Origin: Lenzites betulinus
Taxonomy: Eukaryota > Basidiomycota > Agaricomycetes > Polyporales > Polyporaceae
Assembly (NCBI GenBank): GCA_022264855.1
Contig: JABYQU010000069.1
Coordinates: 62,001 to 126,000 of the forward strand
Direction: 5' to 3'
Length of the DNA stretch: 64,000 nucleotides
Shown in pieces: positions 1 through 11,820 of the stretch. Position 1 is the first letter of the stretch. Each line of letters opens with the position of its first letter. The notes beneath the pieces are model-generated. The model saw nothing but the letters and a program-made list of their open reading frames with translations. It searched no databases and was not told the origin of the DNA. Position numbers and translations under genes: made by a program.

Positions 1-478
1 CGAACGTGCCCGCATCCTTGCCGTCGATTTGGAAGGACATGTCGTAGTTCCCGTTCGGGTCTGAGAACGCGCGCGTAATGATACAGTACGCGTACACGGC
101 GACACCTAGTACGTCATCGTCCCTCAGCCATCTGGAGCAGCCTCGCCTAGCATGTGCGTGGGACGTACCTTCGAATTGCAGCGTCGCAGTAATCGGAGCG
201 GGCGGCGGGTTGTCCGAGATATAACTCACATCGTGCCAGGTCCCGTCTAGGGCCTTGCTCTTGTCGACGCCCGCCTCGCACGTCGTGCAGCTCTGCCCAA
301 GACTCCACACGCCCGGCGGCGCGTAGACGATCTCGAACCCGCCCGTGGTGCTCCCATCCGTATCATCGACCGTGACGTTCTGCAGAGTAGTCGCGGACTG
401 CGCGCGGGGCAGTTGCAGGAGCGCGAGGATCAGAGCAGCGAGGAAGCGCGATGGCGAAGCGGGGAGTGCAGAGAACAT
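1..478 (-). CDS. Secreted/membrane protein, N-terminal part (runs off window)
   Basis: The gene reads leftward and its 3' end lies beyond position 1. The start at 476-478 opens a typical signal peptide, with a hydrophobic stretch rich in Leu/Ala ending near an Ala-Gln-Ser-Ala site at about residues 27-30. The mature part has a CTTC motif (about residue 69) and continues across one 63-bp intron (168 down to 106, GT..AG) in frame into an exon reading VYAYCIITRAFSDPNGNYD. I see no catalytic motif in the available part. Signal-peptide proteins of this build, with a beta-rich ectodomain and often a later transmembrane helix, are common in Agaricomycetes. Whether this one is anchored cannot be seen here. 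The function is unknown; the gene model is fairly secure because the intron joins two open frames. Confidence 0.7.
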   Translation of the reverse strand, partial: MFSALPASPSRFLAALILALLQLPRAQSATTLQNVTVDDTDGSTTGGFEIVYAPPGVWSLGQSCTTCEAGVDKSKALDGTWHDVSYISDNPPPAPITATLQFEGTSHAHARRGCSRWLRDDDVLGVAVYAYCIITRAFSDPNGNYDMSFQIDGKDAGTF

Positions 479-1863
479 GGCGGCCTGGGGTCGGCCATGC
501 GCGATACCGAGGGCGCGTGCAGGCGCAAGAGACGGTTTTAACGAACCCGGGGGAGCGGCAAATCAGGGGCACGTCCATCATCAGCTGGACGACAGCAGCA
601 ATCTGCCCAGTGCGCATGCGGTGGGAGAGTTGGCGTGTGCATTCGGAGCGGCGGGATCAGCTGGGGATAAGATCCCCCGAGTCGCGACAACCTCGTTAGT
701 GCCGTTTTGGCATCCACTACTGCCTTTTGTGCCCGATCACGGTCATCGCCGTCAGCTAGATTCGACACAGGTTCGGGGATTTCTACAAGCAAGTGACATG
801 TCCGCAAGACCAGACAGCTCGTTGCTCCCATCGATGGCTTAGCAGATGCGCCGTTGCAGGACGTCCTGGGCAATCGTAGAAGTGAGTAAAGACGCATACG
901 ATCAGGAAGAAGACATACCGCGTGTGTCGTTCCTGGGGAACTGCCATGTCGGCGCGACGGCCTTGCATCCTCTGGGTTCTTTGATCACAGGCAGTTTCCT
1001 GTGCCATCTCAGGACTTATTAATGCACGCCGCCATTCATTGGGAGTGTGATGGCCGTGGCATGAGGTAGATCTCCATGAGTTTGGTAGTCCGGCGGTGTT
1101 GGGTCGCAGGACCGAGAGGCCTGCGTACGCAGTCGAGACATATGCACCCACTCTCTCCTTGCAAATAGAGCTACGTCATGGAATGCTCGCGGGCCCAGTC
1201 GGATGACAGCATCGTCGTGGAGTATCTCACGCCGCCGCCGCCTGCCACTGAGCTGCATGAGTGTGACGCAGCGACGTGTGCAGCTGGTCACTTAGCGGTC
1301 ACAACATATATAGTCAAACCTCGCGCCAGCCAGGCACTTGCAGCCTCTCGGACTCTGGCCCCGAATAACGTCTGTACTTGCCAGATCTACGACGCTGCCT
1401 GCGTTTCTGATCCTCCATCATCACGGATGGCCCCTGCAAGAACCTGCGAAGGAGGCCTCCGCCGTCACGAAGATCGATGGAATTCAATTCCGCTCTCATG
1501 CGGGCTCTTCCAGCTGCGCTCTCACGGAGAGAGGTGCCGTATGTCGGGATGACTTCATACTTTGCTTGCTCTCGTACTCGATGATGCATCCAACGGTATG
1601 CGCACGGCCAGCACTTTGCCTAGCCGGACGTGCTGCCCTCGCTCTCGTGCGGACGGAGCTCCTGCTACGCCGGTCGCGGAGGCACTCGTTCATGGTATCA
1701 CACATACCTGTTTGGCGTTCGAAGAGAGTCGCCCTTGTAGCGCGCGATGAAGCATAAAAGGGTAGGTACTACTTGCAGTAGGTGAGGTAGTTGTGCGAGC
1801 GTGTAAGTTCACAGGTACGAGTTGTACTTGCGCTCGTGTTTTAGCACACTGATCGCTGCCTAG
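479..1863. other. Intergenic, no supported gene
   Basis: I found only short overlapping open frames with no recognisable domain, no consistent splice structure and no repeat. A missing first exon of the CFEM-like gene that follows may lie between about 1700 and 1850. Confidence 0.5.
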
Positions 1864-2465
1864 CCCAGCTATTATCCATACCCGCGACGATGTCAGCCTT
1901 CCCGGAGTGCGACTTCTTCTGTGAGCACACGGGCCGCCTGTCCGTCTTCCCTTCCTCATGCGGCACGGCGGAACAGCTATTGTGAGCATCATCTTATTCC
2001 CCCCCACGACCGCTTCTTGCCTGGTGACTGGTGCTTCCACACGCGGAACTCTCGCTGACGGAACCCTCTCCAGCGCCGCAGACTGTACCTGCGCGGAGGC
2101 CCCGATCAAGCAGAATCCATCTTATTTGCAGTCTGTATGCACTGCGCAGCAGTTCGATGCCCTCGTCGCTGCAGAAGAGGCGCGATGTGGCTCAGGCTCA
2201 GGTGAATATTACTGCTAGATCCCGAGTACCTAGTGTTGCGGTATTCGGAAGGTATTAACGCCTCCTCACAGTACCGAGCGCCGCTGGAAGCGTAGCCTCG
2301 ATCGTACACAGGGGCGCTTCATTGTCCCTCGGAGAAGGCCTGCTCCCATCTACGGACGGCCACACCACGTCGCTCTTCATCCTTGTCCCGCTAATTCTCG
2401 TGCTTCTTGCTCTCGGGGCTGCTGTCCGTGTCTACCGCCGTCGACGTGCCCTGCAGGGGGTCTGA
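1864..2465 (+). CDS. CFEM-like cysteine-rich membrane protein (5' end uncertain)
   Basis: Three exons join in frame: 1864-1981, 2074-2201 and 2272-2465, with GT..AG introns of 92 and 70 bp. The product has a spaced-cysteine region: CDFFC, then PSSC, DCTC, SVC and ARC, seven cysteines in about 70 residues. This resembles a CFEM domain, which normally has eight. A Ser/Gly linker follows, then a transmembrane helix near the C-terminus (SLFILVPLILVLLALGAAV) and a basic tail with four arginines. No clear signal peptide is present. The start is unresolved: the frame is open upstream to about 1845, a splice acceptor (CTAG) ends at 1863, and a signal-peptide exon may be missing or lost. CFEM proteins act at the fungal surface in heme or iron capture, adhesion or signalling; which applies here is not visible. 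Confidence 0.55.
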
Positions 2466-3640
2466 GCCGCTCCCCACGCGAACGCGAACACAACCGGTCC
2501 GACGGCGCTGCGAGAACACCCCCGCGACCCTCCACGACGACACATTCGCGGCCTTCGCGGCCTCATGATAGCTCAGCACGACGTCGCCGCGCTGTATCGT
2601 CGTAGCTGGCCCCACTCTTGATCGTGTAGGTTGGGCCCCTTGCGCTAGGACCGCACACAGCTAATCGCATACTGTATCTAGGACCAAAGCTCGTTGAGAT
2701 GCATGCGACGCAAACGGCAAAGGACATACCGTCTCCACGACAAGGTGGCCGACCAGGACGCCGTTCCCCATGTTCTGGCGTCGAGCCCAACTGTCAATAT
2801 CGCTCAGAGCGCACATAGCAGCCACGGTGCGTACCGTCTACCTTCTGGAGCGCGTCGTATGTTGCAGACGGCCGTCGGGGATCGGAACGAGCACACGGAA
2901 GACGGGGGCGGAGACTGGGCGAGCGGGGATGGCGAGTGCGCGTGTGTGCGCAATCAAGCATGCACTATTTAGCTCGGAACGGCGACGCGGATGCGTTTCA
3001 CCCTCGCAGGGCCTCGCAGGGCCTCGCAGGGACGTGGCCGCGCATCGTCCTTGTGCACTACGCGAGGTGCCGCTGCGCGCGCCCACCGCCGTTCGTCTCC
3101 TTCCGCCGCGCCCGTCTGACTTATTCTCATCTATTGTTGTCAGACAGGGCACCGGCTGGGCGCACCGCGGACCCTTTCCCCGCCGTGCACGCGACCACGC
3201 TCGCCGGCCGTGCGGTCCCCTGCACGTCGACGTTTGACGTTCTGCGCGTGCTCGTTGTGCTCGGCTCTCCTGGCTGGCTCCCGCTGGCTCCCGCTCGCTG
3301 TGCCCGCTAGCTCAGCTCCACAGGATGTGCACCCTGTCGTAGTCGCTCCTCAACGACGCATTCGACGCATCGCAGCCGAGACCCCGTTGCGAGGCAAACT
3401 TCATCGGCGCGGGGCGGGAGTTTCATGCAACGTTGGCGACACTGGCGACACGCCCATCGTCACAGCGCCGCGCTGGGCACGGCATGACCTCACAAACGGC
3501 CGCCACCGACAGCGAGCGCGCGGTTCTGAGACGCATCGGCTGAGCGGGGCCCTGTTCGACACTAGTCCACGGTACTGTACGAGTGCGGACAGCAGCCGGT
3601 CAGGTCACCACGGCGTGGCATTCGCGCATTCTTGGACACC
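2466..3640. other. GC-rich intergenic with a short tandem repeat
   Basis: No gene is recognised. A perfect 10-bp tandem repeat (CCTCGCAGGG, three units) sits at 3002-3031. Long open frames on both strands here are explained by high GC. Confidence 0.5.
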
Positions 3641-3644
3641 AATG

Positions 3645-5470
3645 CGCTGCGCTCACTGAGTTCCAGCGCGCTCGGAGCACAATAATCCCAGGTCGTTTTC
3701 GCACTTTTTCGGGCACATCGACGAAGAAACACGCACCGCCGGACGAATATTCCCCCGCACGTCCTGCGATTCGACGGCCACGCTCGTCAGTATAACGCGC
3801 ACGTTTCCACCCAGTTCCAGCCCCATCCGAGATGGCTGTCTCCAGAAGAGAATGTGCGCGCCGCGGCATGTTTCAGCCGCCCCTGCGCGACCACTTCGCG
3901 CCGCGCCGCGTAACCTGGTACGTGCACGCTACCGTACCGTCGCGCGGAGCTCACCAAGTTTCACCGGGATTAACGAAGAACTCGTCGAGTTATTCGCGCG
4001 CCGGCGCCCAGGGACGGACAGTTTCGCGGCTCGCCCACCCCTGCCGCATACCACGCCGCCGCGCCGCGTAACTCAGTACGTATCTTCCATTGTACGACCG
4101 CGCTACGCTCACCGAATTTCAGCGCGATCCAAGCACAAATCGTGCTGGTCAGTTTCGCACATTTTCGGGCATGTCGACAAAGAAATGCTCATTGCCGGGC
4201 GAGTATTCCCCCCCATGTCCTGCGCCTTGGCAGCGGTTTTCGACGGTGTGACGTGCATGCGTTCACAAAGTTTCGGCGGCATCCGAGCAGGTTGCCTCCA
4301 AAGCAGGCTGTGCACGCCCCGGCGTGTTTCGCCCACCCCTGCGCGACCACCACTCGTAACACCGCGTAGCTCGGTACGTATACTCCCCTGTATCATCGCG
4401 CGGTGCTCACCAAGTTTCACCAGGATTAACGAAGAACTCGTCGAGGTATTCGCGTGCCGGCGCCCAGAGAAGGATAGTTCCGCCCACCCCTGCCGCACGC
4501 CACGCCGCCGCGCCGCGTAACTCCGTACGTCGGTTCCGTTGCACAAACGCGCTACGCTCACCAAATTGCAGCGCGATCCGAGGAGAACATGTCGCAACAC
4601 TTTTGGACGATTTCATGGGCGCGCGGAATGAAGCGCCCGCCCGAGGGGCATGGCACGCTCCCCGCCCTGGCCCCTTTGGACGGCACGGCGTGCCTACCGG
4701 TCGTCTGCGCGGTACCGGATGGGGCGTACAATGTGCGGGTCGCGCGGCGGCGGGGAACGCACTCGACTGGGGTACGCGCTCGAGTCGGCAAGAGGATCCT
4801 TCGCACGCGTGTGCAGGAATACGACGGTCGCGTACGTACATCCTGGCGTCCCTACGCGCACTCGGCTGCACCGAGACGTTGGTCGACACACCCCGACGCA
4901 CCCTGGCGCACCCCAACGCACCCTGACACCAGCCCGCTCTGACACCTCCCGAGCCCATCGCTCATCATCCCGACTCCGAGAAACGCGTGTCCCCGTCTCA
5001 TTCGCCCCCACTCCAGCCGCAATACTTATCCGCACCACGTGCGCTTTCACAGATGGGTTCTCCAGCACAGAGCGCGTACGTCTACGACGTTTCGGCCGGA
5101 TTCGACGAGGCCCTGCTCGAAGAGGGGTATGAGCGCCGGTCGTCCCGTCGTGTTCAACCCGCCCCTGCCGCCCCGTTTGTCGCAGCGCCGCGTAAATTGG
5201 TACGTCTCCGGCGCTATACGAGCGCGCCGTGCTCACCCATTTCCAGCCCGATCCGCGGAGCACGCGCTGACTTATCCCCGCGCCGGCGCCCATGAGAACA
5301 GTGTTTCCCCCGCCCCTGCCGGGGATCGCGTCGCGCTGCCGCGAAACTTGGTACGTGGAGTGGTCTGTAGAAACGCGCTACACTCACGAAATCTCAGTCC
5401 GATGCGCGAAGAAACAAATGACAACACTTTTCGATGATTTCATGCACCTGCGGGGAAAAGCGCCGCCGCC
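3645..5470. repeat. Diverged direct-repeat array, non-coding
   Basis: At least six related blocks recur in the same orientation, at about 3645-3790, 3935-4035, 4075-4215, 4395-4475, 4505-4625, 5125-5300 and 5330-5470. Shared pieces include GCTCACCAAGTTTCACC(G/A)GG followed by ATTAACGAAGAACTCGTCGAG (3948 and 4405 regions), CGCGATCC(G/A)AG(G/C)A downstream of a GCTCACC(G/A)AAT element, a TTTCGCAC(A/T)TTTTCGGGCA(C/T) element (3696 and 4165), CGCCGCGTAA(C/A) before GTACGT, and CAACACTTTT(G/C)GA followed by GATTTCATG (4595 and 5420). Blocks are reshuffled rather than a clean head-to-tail satellite. A long open frame across 3852-4520 simply translates two copies and shows no known domain, so I treat the array as non-coding repeat DNA. 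Confidence 0.6.
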
Positions 5471-6930
5471 GTCTCGGCCCCTCGTCCCCTCGCAACGCGA
5501 ATCGCACGGCACGCTGGTGTTTACGGTGCGCGCACACAGGGAGGCTCCTAGCGCATCTCGTGACAAAAATAATTTCGACCCTGTGGACTCGGGCGGGCGG
5601 TACGATCGCTGCGCGGAGGCGTCCGAAATTCAACTCGCACGCGGCAGGGTTGCGTCCTCAAACGTCTCGGCTCGCGGTCACAATGCGCACGAAGCGGTAC
5701 TAGCTTTGAAGAGCTGCGCCGGCGCCCACGTCGCCGCATAGCTGCCAGCAAGTTGGCCGCCGCCATTCGCTTCGCCCCTCACTGAGGAAGCGATGCAGCT
5801 CAGGACACGCGCGCTGGACGCCTGGACACGACAGGCTTCAAAAGCAGGCGGGACGGCGTGCGCTCGGGACTCCTTCCCCGCACACCCGCTCCTGGTACGT
5901 TCTCCGCATCTCTCGCAATGTCGAACGATACTCACCGCCTATCGCACTGCACAGACTGGTACGCCATCGCTGCCGCTATGCCACGCAAGGCGTCGACGAA
6001 TGCATACGCGCGGCGCGAGATTCTGATGCGCGGCATGCTGCGCAAGTCAATGGACCACATGATACGTTGATACGGTAAGAGGTGCTCTGACGGCCGATAG
6101 CCGAGGGGTAGAGGACGTCTAGGTGTGTGATGAAGGGGAGTAAGGTCTCGAGCTCCCTAGGTTCGCTGGTAGGCCGGTCCGTATACAGTTCGCGCGCGAG
6201 CAGGAGGGAGGTCTCTCGCGCACCGGGTGAGAGCGCGCGCGGACTCGCGCTGTAGAAGGGGCGCGCGCGGAGGTAAACTCAGTAACGCAACGCGCGCAGG
6301 AATAACGCAACGCTCGCAGTCAGCCGCGGGGCTTCGCAACGCAGTACGCACGCAGTAAAACGCAGGAGGAACGGAATAAACGCAATATACGCAACTGACG
6401 GTACGCTGTCACAGCGGAGAGGTCTCCAGTCGTCCTGCCTTGAAGGGGAAGCTGTTGCACGTTGAGAAGCGCGAGGGACACGTTCCCAGCAGTTGAGAGA
6501 GTGAGGGGTGGATTGTCTGGGGGGTTCGAATGCCCCGAAATGACTATGTACAAGAATGCCCGCAGGCTGAATCAAAAACACGTGCTACCACACGGAAGAT
6601 AAGCGGAAACCGGGCCCGGGACGCCTCGCGCGCCGGGCGCACTCGCCGCGCGCGATCCGACTCTTCGCGCGCCTCGTGCGCGTGCCACTGATGCGCCCCG
6701 CGGACCCGCGCGCGCGAGCAGCTAGGGCAGAGGGCTCTGGATAGCGACAGGCATCGCGCGCGCCGTGGTGAAGTGCCCGCGCGCACCTTGACCTTGCGCG
6801 CGATGGGCTACGCGCACTGCGCGCGCGACGTAGGGGGTACCGAGGTGTGCGGTGGGCTCGGCGCGCACTGTGGTTGGCGTGCGCGCGCAAGGGTGGAAAA
6901 GGAGGGTTTCTGGCCTGGAACGCCTGTGGA
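5471..6930. other. GC-rich intergenic region
   Basis: No supported gene. The stretch 6600-6900 is extremely rich in CGCG/GCGC steps, and 6275-6400 is rich in an ACGCAA word. The remnant P450 on the minus strand stops abruptly against this block. A weak tRNA-like A-box (TAGCCGAGGGG, about 6101) and B-box-like element (GGTTCG, about 6162) were seen but no tRNA fold could be made. Confidence 0.45.
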
Positions 6931-8486
6931 GCGTATCACCGCGTTGACATAGGGCAGACTACCGCGGTCGTCGATTGTTGGCATGCGTTCTGTACCCACA
7001 ACCCGGTCAAGCTCGGCCTGGGCTTTCCGCAGCGCATCAGGATATAGAGCCATCGCCATAATGCATGTGAGCACTGTGGCGTATGTCTTCATAGGGTGTC
7101 AGCTACATGGCAATGGCATAACGTGCATAGGCAATATTACCGTTTCGCCTCCGGCTGTACAGAATGATAGGAAGAAATCAGTATAAGGTAATACACTCTG
7201 GAGGATACGTGAACTAACCTCCATAGAGTGCGCCTGCAGTCCACTTGATCTGGTGTCGTAGAATGGGGTTGTCTGCGTCTTCCACGCTGAGTAGGTCACG
7301 CGTGAGGGAAGGAGGGGCAATGCCCGCGTTCTACAGGAAATCACAAAGTCAGATGTCGTGGAACGCAAAGAGGTATTGGTGTCTAATGGCACCATCTCAC
7401 GTATAACCCGTTCGAATGGCTTGTTGACAAGCTTCTCAATCATGGCTCTGCCGTTTCTCGCGTACCTATGGAACGGCATCCATGAGGGCAGATGCTTCAC
7501 TGTAGAAGGTCGGGTAAGTTGGGGTGATCGCAGTTCCGATCTTGCGGCTCACGGGATACGTACTACATGGTATAAGGTCACAAAGAAAGGCACCGGGGAC
7601 AGTCGCTTCGCTGATTACATGCATAGTATCTTCTGCGTGCGTGATATACTGAAACGAGAGTTAGCGTGGCGAAGAACGAAGCATATTGACCTGTTGCAGA
7701 CCTCACTGTCCGCGGTGTTCACGGATAAGCCATAGGTGATGGTCAGGATAAGGCGAGCTGCCGCCCTTTTCATGGAGTTGGCTTAGTTGGTCTATTGCGA
7801 CAAGAGAAAACTTACAGCCTGACATGTCCGAAAAAATCCTTGGGGCTCTCGACGAGGGCCTGACACAAAAGCGAGGCTAGGTCCTCTTGAACGGAATGGT
7901 AGTGTTTCACGGTACCAGCGCTCAGAGCAACGTGTGCAAGTCTTCGGTGTGCCTTCCATTCCTCGCCGTATGACAGCAAGGGCATACTCTATGTCAAAAT
8001 GCGCGAAAGGTAAAGCTAAAACCACTGCACAGAGAGAGATATGTGTTTGGACGCACCTGACCTAGCTGCATGAGCTCGCTAACGACGGTAAATGACGGTC
8101 GATCCGAATAGATGAGGGCCCTCTTATCGAAGAGCTGGTGAATTGTCTGGAGAGTGTTCACAACCAATATGTGATTCCCTAATCCGTGAAAGAAGACGAG
8201 GTCCCCTGTTGGCCAATCAGTTACCACAAAATCCTCGTTTCAAGATGTTCTTCGTACCGTAGATGTCCTTGACCTCCATGAGTTTGAGCCATGCACCTTC
8301 GGGAGGCACTCCTAGAATATTTCCAAAGATGATGTTACCTGGCGGTCCGGGAGGATAACGACTTCGTATCCTCTTTGCTGATGAGCGATAGGCCCATGCG
8401 AGGAGTGCTGCTCCGAGCGATATTGTAATGATGATGCTAGGACCCAGAGATACCAATGGCCATATTGAGAGGATATCCTGAACCAT
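6931..8486 (-). pseudogene. Cytochrome P450, truncated before the heme-binding region
   Basis: The start codon (8484-8486) opens an N-terminal membrane anchor and a proline hinge (RYPPGPPGNIIFGN), typical of microsomal P450s. Exons follow in good order through the helix-C region ([20 protein letters not shown], about 7990), [12 protein letters not shown] (about 7500), the helix-I motif AGGETT (about 7160, split by an intron) and the segment LPYVNAVIR at 6931-6955. Immediately afterwards, where the ExxR helix and FxxGxRxCxG heme loop should follow, homology ends and GC-rich unrelated sequence begins. I found no C-terminal P450 exon on either strand in 5.5-6.9 kb. The retained two thirds have intact splice sites and no obvious stops, so truncation may be recent. 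It lies head-to-head with the intact P450 at 9060. Without the heme ligand it cannot be a functional P450. Confidence 0.85.
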
Positions 8487-9059
8487 CTGAGATTGAAGAT
8501 GTGCACGTAGGGCCCGCGTGTTGCAAGGAGTACTGGACAAATGGAAGCACGCGCGCGAGCCAGTGCGGGTGTCGGATAGGATGTTGGTAGAGTTAGCGAT
8601 GTCTGGAGCACTCGGATGGGGAGTATATACAATACTCATTGGACAGTACCTCAGTACTGGGCGTCAGGCGGGAGTGACTGAATGGATACTCTTAGGTTAC
8701 GGCAGGCATCGTGGGGTGGGATTACGATCGGAGCGTCTCAGAACAGATAGCGCTGCTCACGAAGAGAGAACCTCCTCTGAGAAATCAACTGATTCAAGAA
8801 CCTCCTTTGAAAAATAGACCTATCTTGATGCATCGCTGTTCGTGGTGGAGCACGAGGAGAAGGCGGTGGACTCCCTCATAGTCGCTGGGCCGGAGCGGCC
8901 CCCGGACACTCGTTTCGCCGTCTCATCATGTACTGCTAGTATTAGCCTATTCCTCGATTCTCTTCCCGCCCACCTATGATATTACGAGACTTGAGAAATG
9001 CAACTCAAATCGACCTCCCCTTCCTTCTCTGAAGCATCAGCTTTGCAGTTCCAACCGCT
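8487..9059. other. Divergent intergenic region between two P450s
   Basis: No gene is recognised. This would be the shared promoter region of the truncated P450 (minus) and the intact P450 (plus). A near-repeat (AACCTCCT(C/T)TGA(G/A)AAAT) occurs at about 8768 and 8799. Confidence 0.4.
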
Positions 9060-11547
9060 ATGTTCGCTGATTCGCTTGCACTCGTCCTCGCAGGAGTTGT
9101 GCTGTGCGCAGGGTATGCCCTTCTCCGACGGCGCCCCAAGAGCACTATCGAGCTCCTCAATATTCCGGTGGGCGACACATTCACGCGCTAGAATTTACTT
9201 TTATGAATTCCCATGCGCAGGAAGGAGCTGAGAGCATATGGGGACACGAGAAAGCAGTGTACATGAACGCTCCCGGACACATGTTTCGCCATTGGACCCT
9301 CAAGCTTGGGTTGTCCTACCGCATTCGCGCAGCGTTCTGGGTACGACCAGAAGTGATTCTTGTATACGTCTGACTGACTGCTCTTCCTAGGCCAATGATG
9401 TGGTATGCGGAGCTGTCACCGTATATACTTGCCAAGAAAATCAATGACGCTCCATTCAGCTCATTCTCAGCGATCCTGACGGGATCGCACATATTCTGCA
9501 GAAGAAGATATACAATTATCGTATTTATCCTCTCACAAACGAAACGAGCGCGTACTGACAACGGACCCAGACCATAGTAGAGTTGTCCGACCGCGAGTCG
9601 CCCGTCTCCTTGGGAAGGGTCTAGGTTGGGTAGAAGGTGCAAAGGAGCATAAAAGGATGCGCCAGCTCGTGAGCCCGTCCCTCACGTGAGCGCCGCTTCT
9701 CTCTCCATTATCGAAGATGGCCGACCACACTTTCAGTCCGGAAAATGTGAAGAGCATGTCCGCTGATATTCGCCTAAGTGCAATTCAAGTACGACCAGTA
9801 CTGCGTGTACATCTCGTCCGCTCACTTACGGCTTTTTATAGGTTATAGACGATCTCACTGCGGACATACAAGGTAGACAAAGCGCAGATGCTGTGAATAT
9901 ATTGGATTGGACGTCGAAGGCTACGTGAGTACTCAACTTCGCCCAGTTCCACTTTATCATGACGCCCGTTTACAGACTTAACGTAATCGGACGTGTCGTA
10001 CGTGCTCCTCTCTTTTCAGCATGTCCCGCATCAGCTAAACGGCAGCAGGCATTCCTGCACGACTTTGAGGGCGGAAAGAGTGCCGAAGCCCAGAAGATCC
10101 TTAATGGCCGACGACGAGGAGTATCGATGGCGGCACAATGCATAAACCTTGTGGTACGTCTTCCGGCTAACTTATGCTGATTGAGTGCGATTTTTGTTTG
10201 CCTTTAGATTCTCATGCTCCTTCGACGTTTCCCAATCCTCAACGACTTGCCAATCCCGACGATTCAAGCCCAGGGTCTAGCGAGACAGGTCATACATGTG
10301 AGCTGTTGTTCGTTCTGCGTGCACGGTCAATAGCTGATATTGACTCAAGTCCGGCGTCGCCAAAGAGCTCATAAAGCGAGACCAAAAGCTAGTCAAAAGC
10401 AACGATGGGAGTTCCCAGAAAGATTTGATGAGCAGGCTGCGTAAGTATTTGGTTTATTTTCTGCCTTGTATCACGTCTAATCGTTAGAAGTTCGTGCTCA
10501 TGCTACGGGGAATATATCCGAGAGTGAGGTATATGAACAGGTATGATACGCCCCATATTCTTGTAAACATTATTCAAAACTGAAACACCTGTTTTGATAG
10601 ATCTCGACGTTCATGTACGTCTTATGCCTTTGATATCTCCACAGGATTGCCAGCTAAATCTCTCCCAAGTGTCTCCGGGCACGAGTCCACCACACAGACA
10701 TTGGGCTTTACAATATTCGAGTTATCTCGTCATCCTGCTGTACAAGACCGCCTGCGGCAAGAGCTCGACGAGTTCCCCCGCGAACCAACCTACGACGACT
10801 ATCAGAATCGCCTCCCTTATCTCGATGCAGTCTTGAAGGAGACGTGAGTCGCGCCCTACATACACTGATATTGATGCTTTTGCTTCACAAATTGTCAGCT
10901 TACGTCTCTACCCTGCCCTTCCGTACATGGAGCGCGTTGCGACGGAATATGACGTAATTCCTCTCCGCCAACCTGTACGCCTTCTCAATGGCGAGGTCAC
11001 CCAGGAGCTGTATATCATCCCTGGACAAGTTAGTTCTAGCTTAAAACCCGCACACCGCACTCACCCACGCCCTCGGGACAGGTCGTTCTCATCCCCATCA
11101 TCGCTATCCAGCGCGCAGACTCCGTGTGGAAGGACGCGGACGTTTTCAGGCCGGAGCGCTGGTTGGAGGACCTCCCTCCTGTAGAGAAGCTATGTTCGGG
11201 TTGGGCGGACCTCCTCACCTTCAGCGACGGGCCCCGTAACTGCATAGGCATGCGCCTAGGTACGCTCTCTGCTGCCTTCGAGCTACATGCACTAATTGAC
11301 ATTGTTGCGGCGCACATCCCAGCCGTCTTCCAGTACAAGGTCAGGCGCTCCTGCCTATGTTGTTTTGATACTACTGACCATGAGGTGGTAATGCGGTCAG
11401 ATAATCCTGAATTACATGCTGGAGCGTTTCAGGTTCCGCGACGCCAACGTGAACATATCACTCAAGATTGCTTCCAGCCTGCAGGCATGGGTTGTGGATA
11501 AGCCTGAACTAGGTGCTGCACTCCCCGTTCATATCGAGCTACTGTAA
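9060..11547 (+). CDS. Cytochrome P450 monooxygenase
   Basis: I could thread 17 exons in one frame from the ATG at 9060 to the TAA at 11545. The N-terminus is a hydrophobic anchor (LALVLAGVVLCAGYALL). Landmarks in order: helix-C region (LLGKGLGWVEGAKEHKRMR, about 9600), helix-I S-G-H-E-S-T-T (about 10677), the ExxR motif ETLRLYPALP spanning an intron (about 10840-10920), a PERW motif (about 11150), and the heme loop FSDGPRNCIGMRLG (about 11220) with the cysteine ligand present. The C-terminus reads NISLKIASSLQAW. The first helix-I residue is Ser rather than Ala, which is tolerated. Two introns require AAG or GAG acceptors rather than CAG/TAG (at about 10670 and 11430). It probably oxidises a small lipophilic substrate at the ER. 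The neighbouring terpenoid-type genes suggest secondary metabolism; the substrate is unknown. Confidence 0.88.
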
Positions 11548-11820
11548 TATCACTTCCTATGCGAATATGTAGCAATTCTGTTTGTAACATCACATATTTA
11601 TCCAACGAACGATTGAGTCCACGCTGGCATTAATGTGCCGTCCACCGTATGCATCCTCACGCAGAACTATGGGCCGAACCAGTCCTCGGACATTACGAAA
11701 AACCGAAAACCTCCTTCGTGGTGTGGTCACGGCTTGGATCGTGCACGGCACTTGACAACGATGTGATCTAGGATCTAACGCTGGGGAACTAATTTGCATA
11801 GTGGCCTCACGTCGGAGCGC
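11548..11820. other. 3' flank of the P450
   Basis: No coding signal or repeat is recognised before the R1 repeat begins. Confidence 0.4.

Noticed and set aside
3852..4520. A 222-codon open frame in the repeat array
   Set aside because: It translates two diverged repeat blocks, has no domain or splice support, and other blocks of the array are not open.
10600..10700. A frameshift with TAA in helix I of the P450 at 9060
   Set aside because: Using the AAG acceptor at about 10670 restores FIVSGHESTT in frame, so no mutation is needed.
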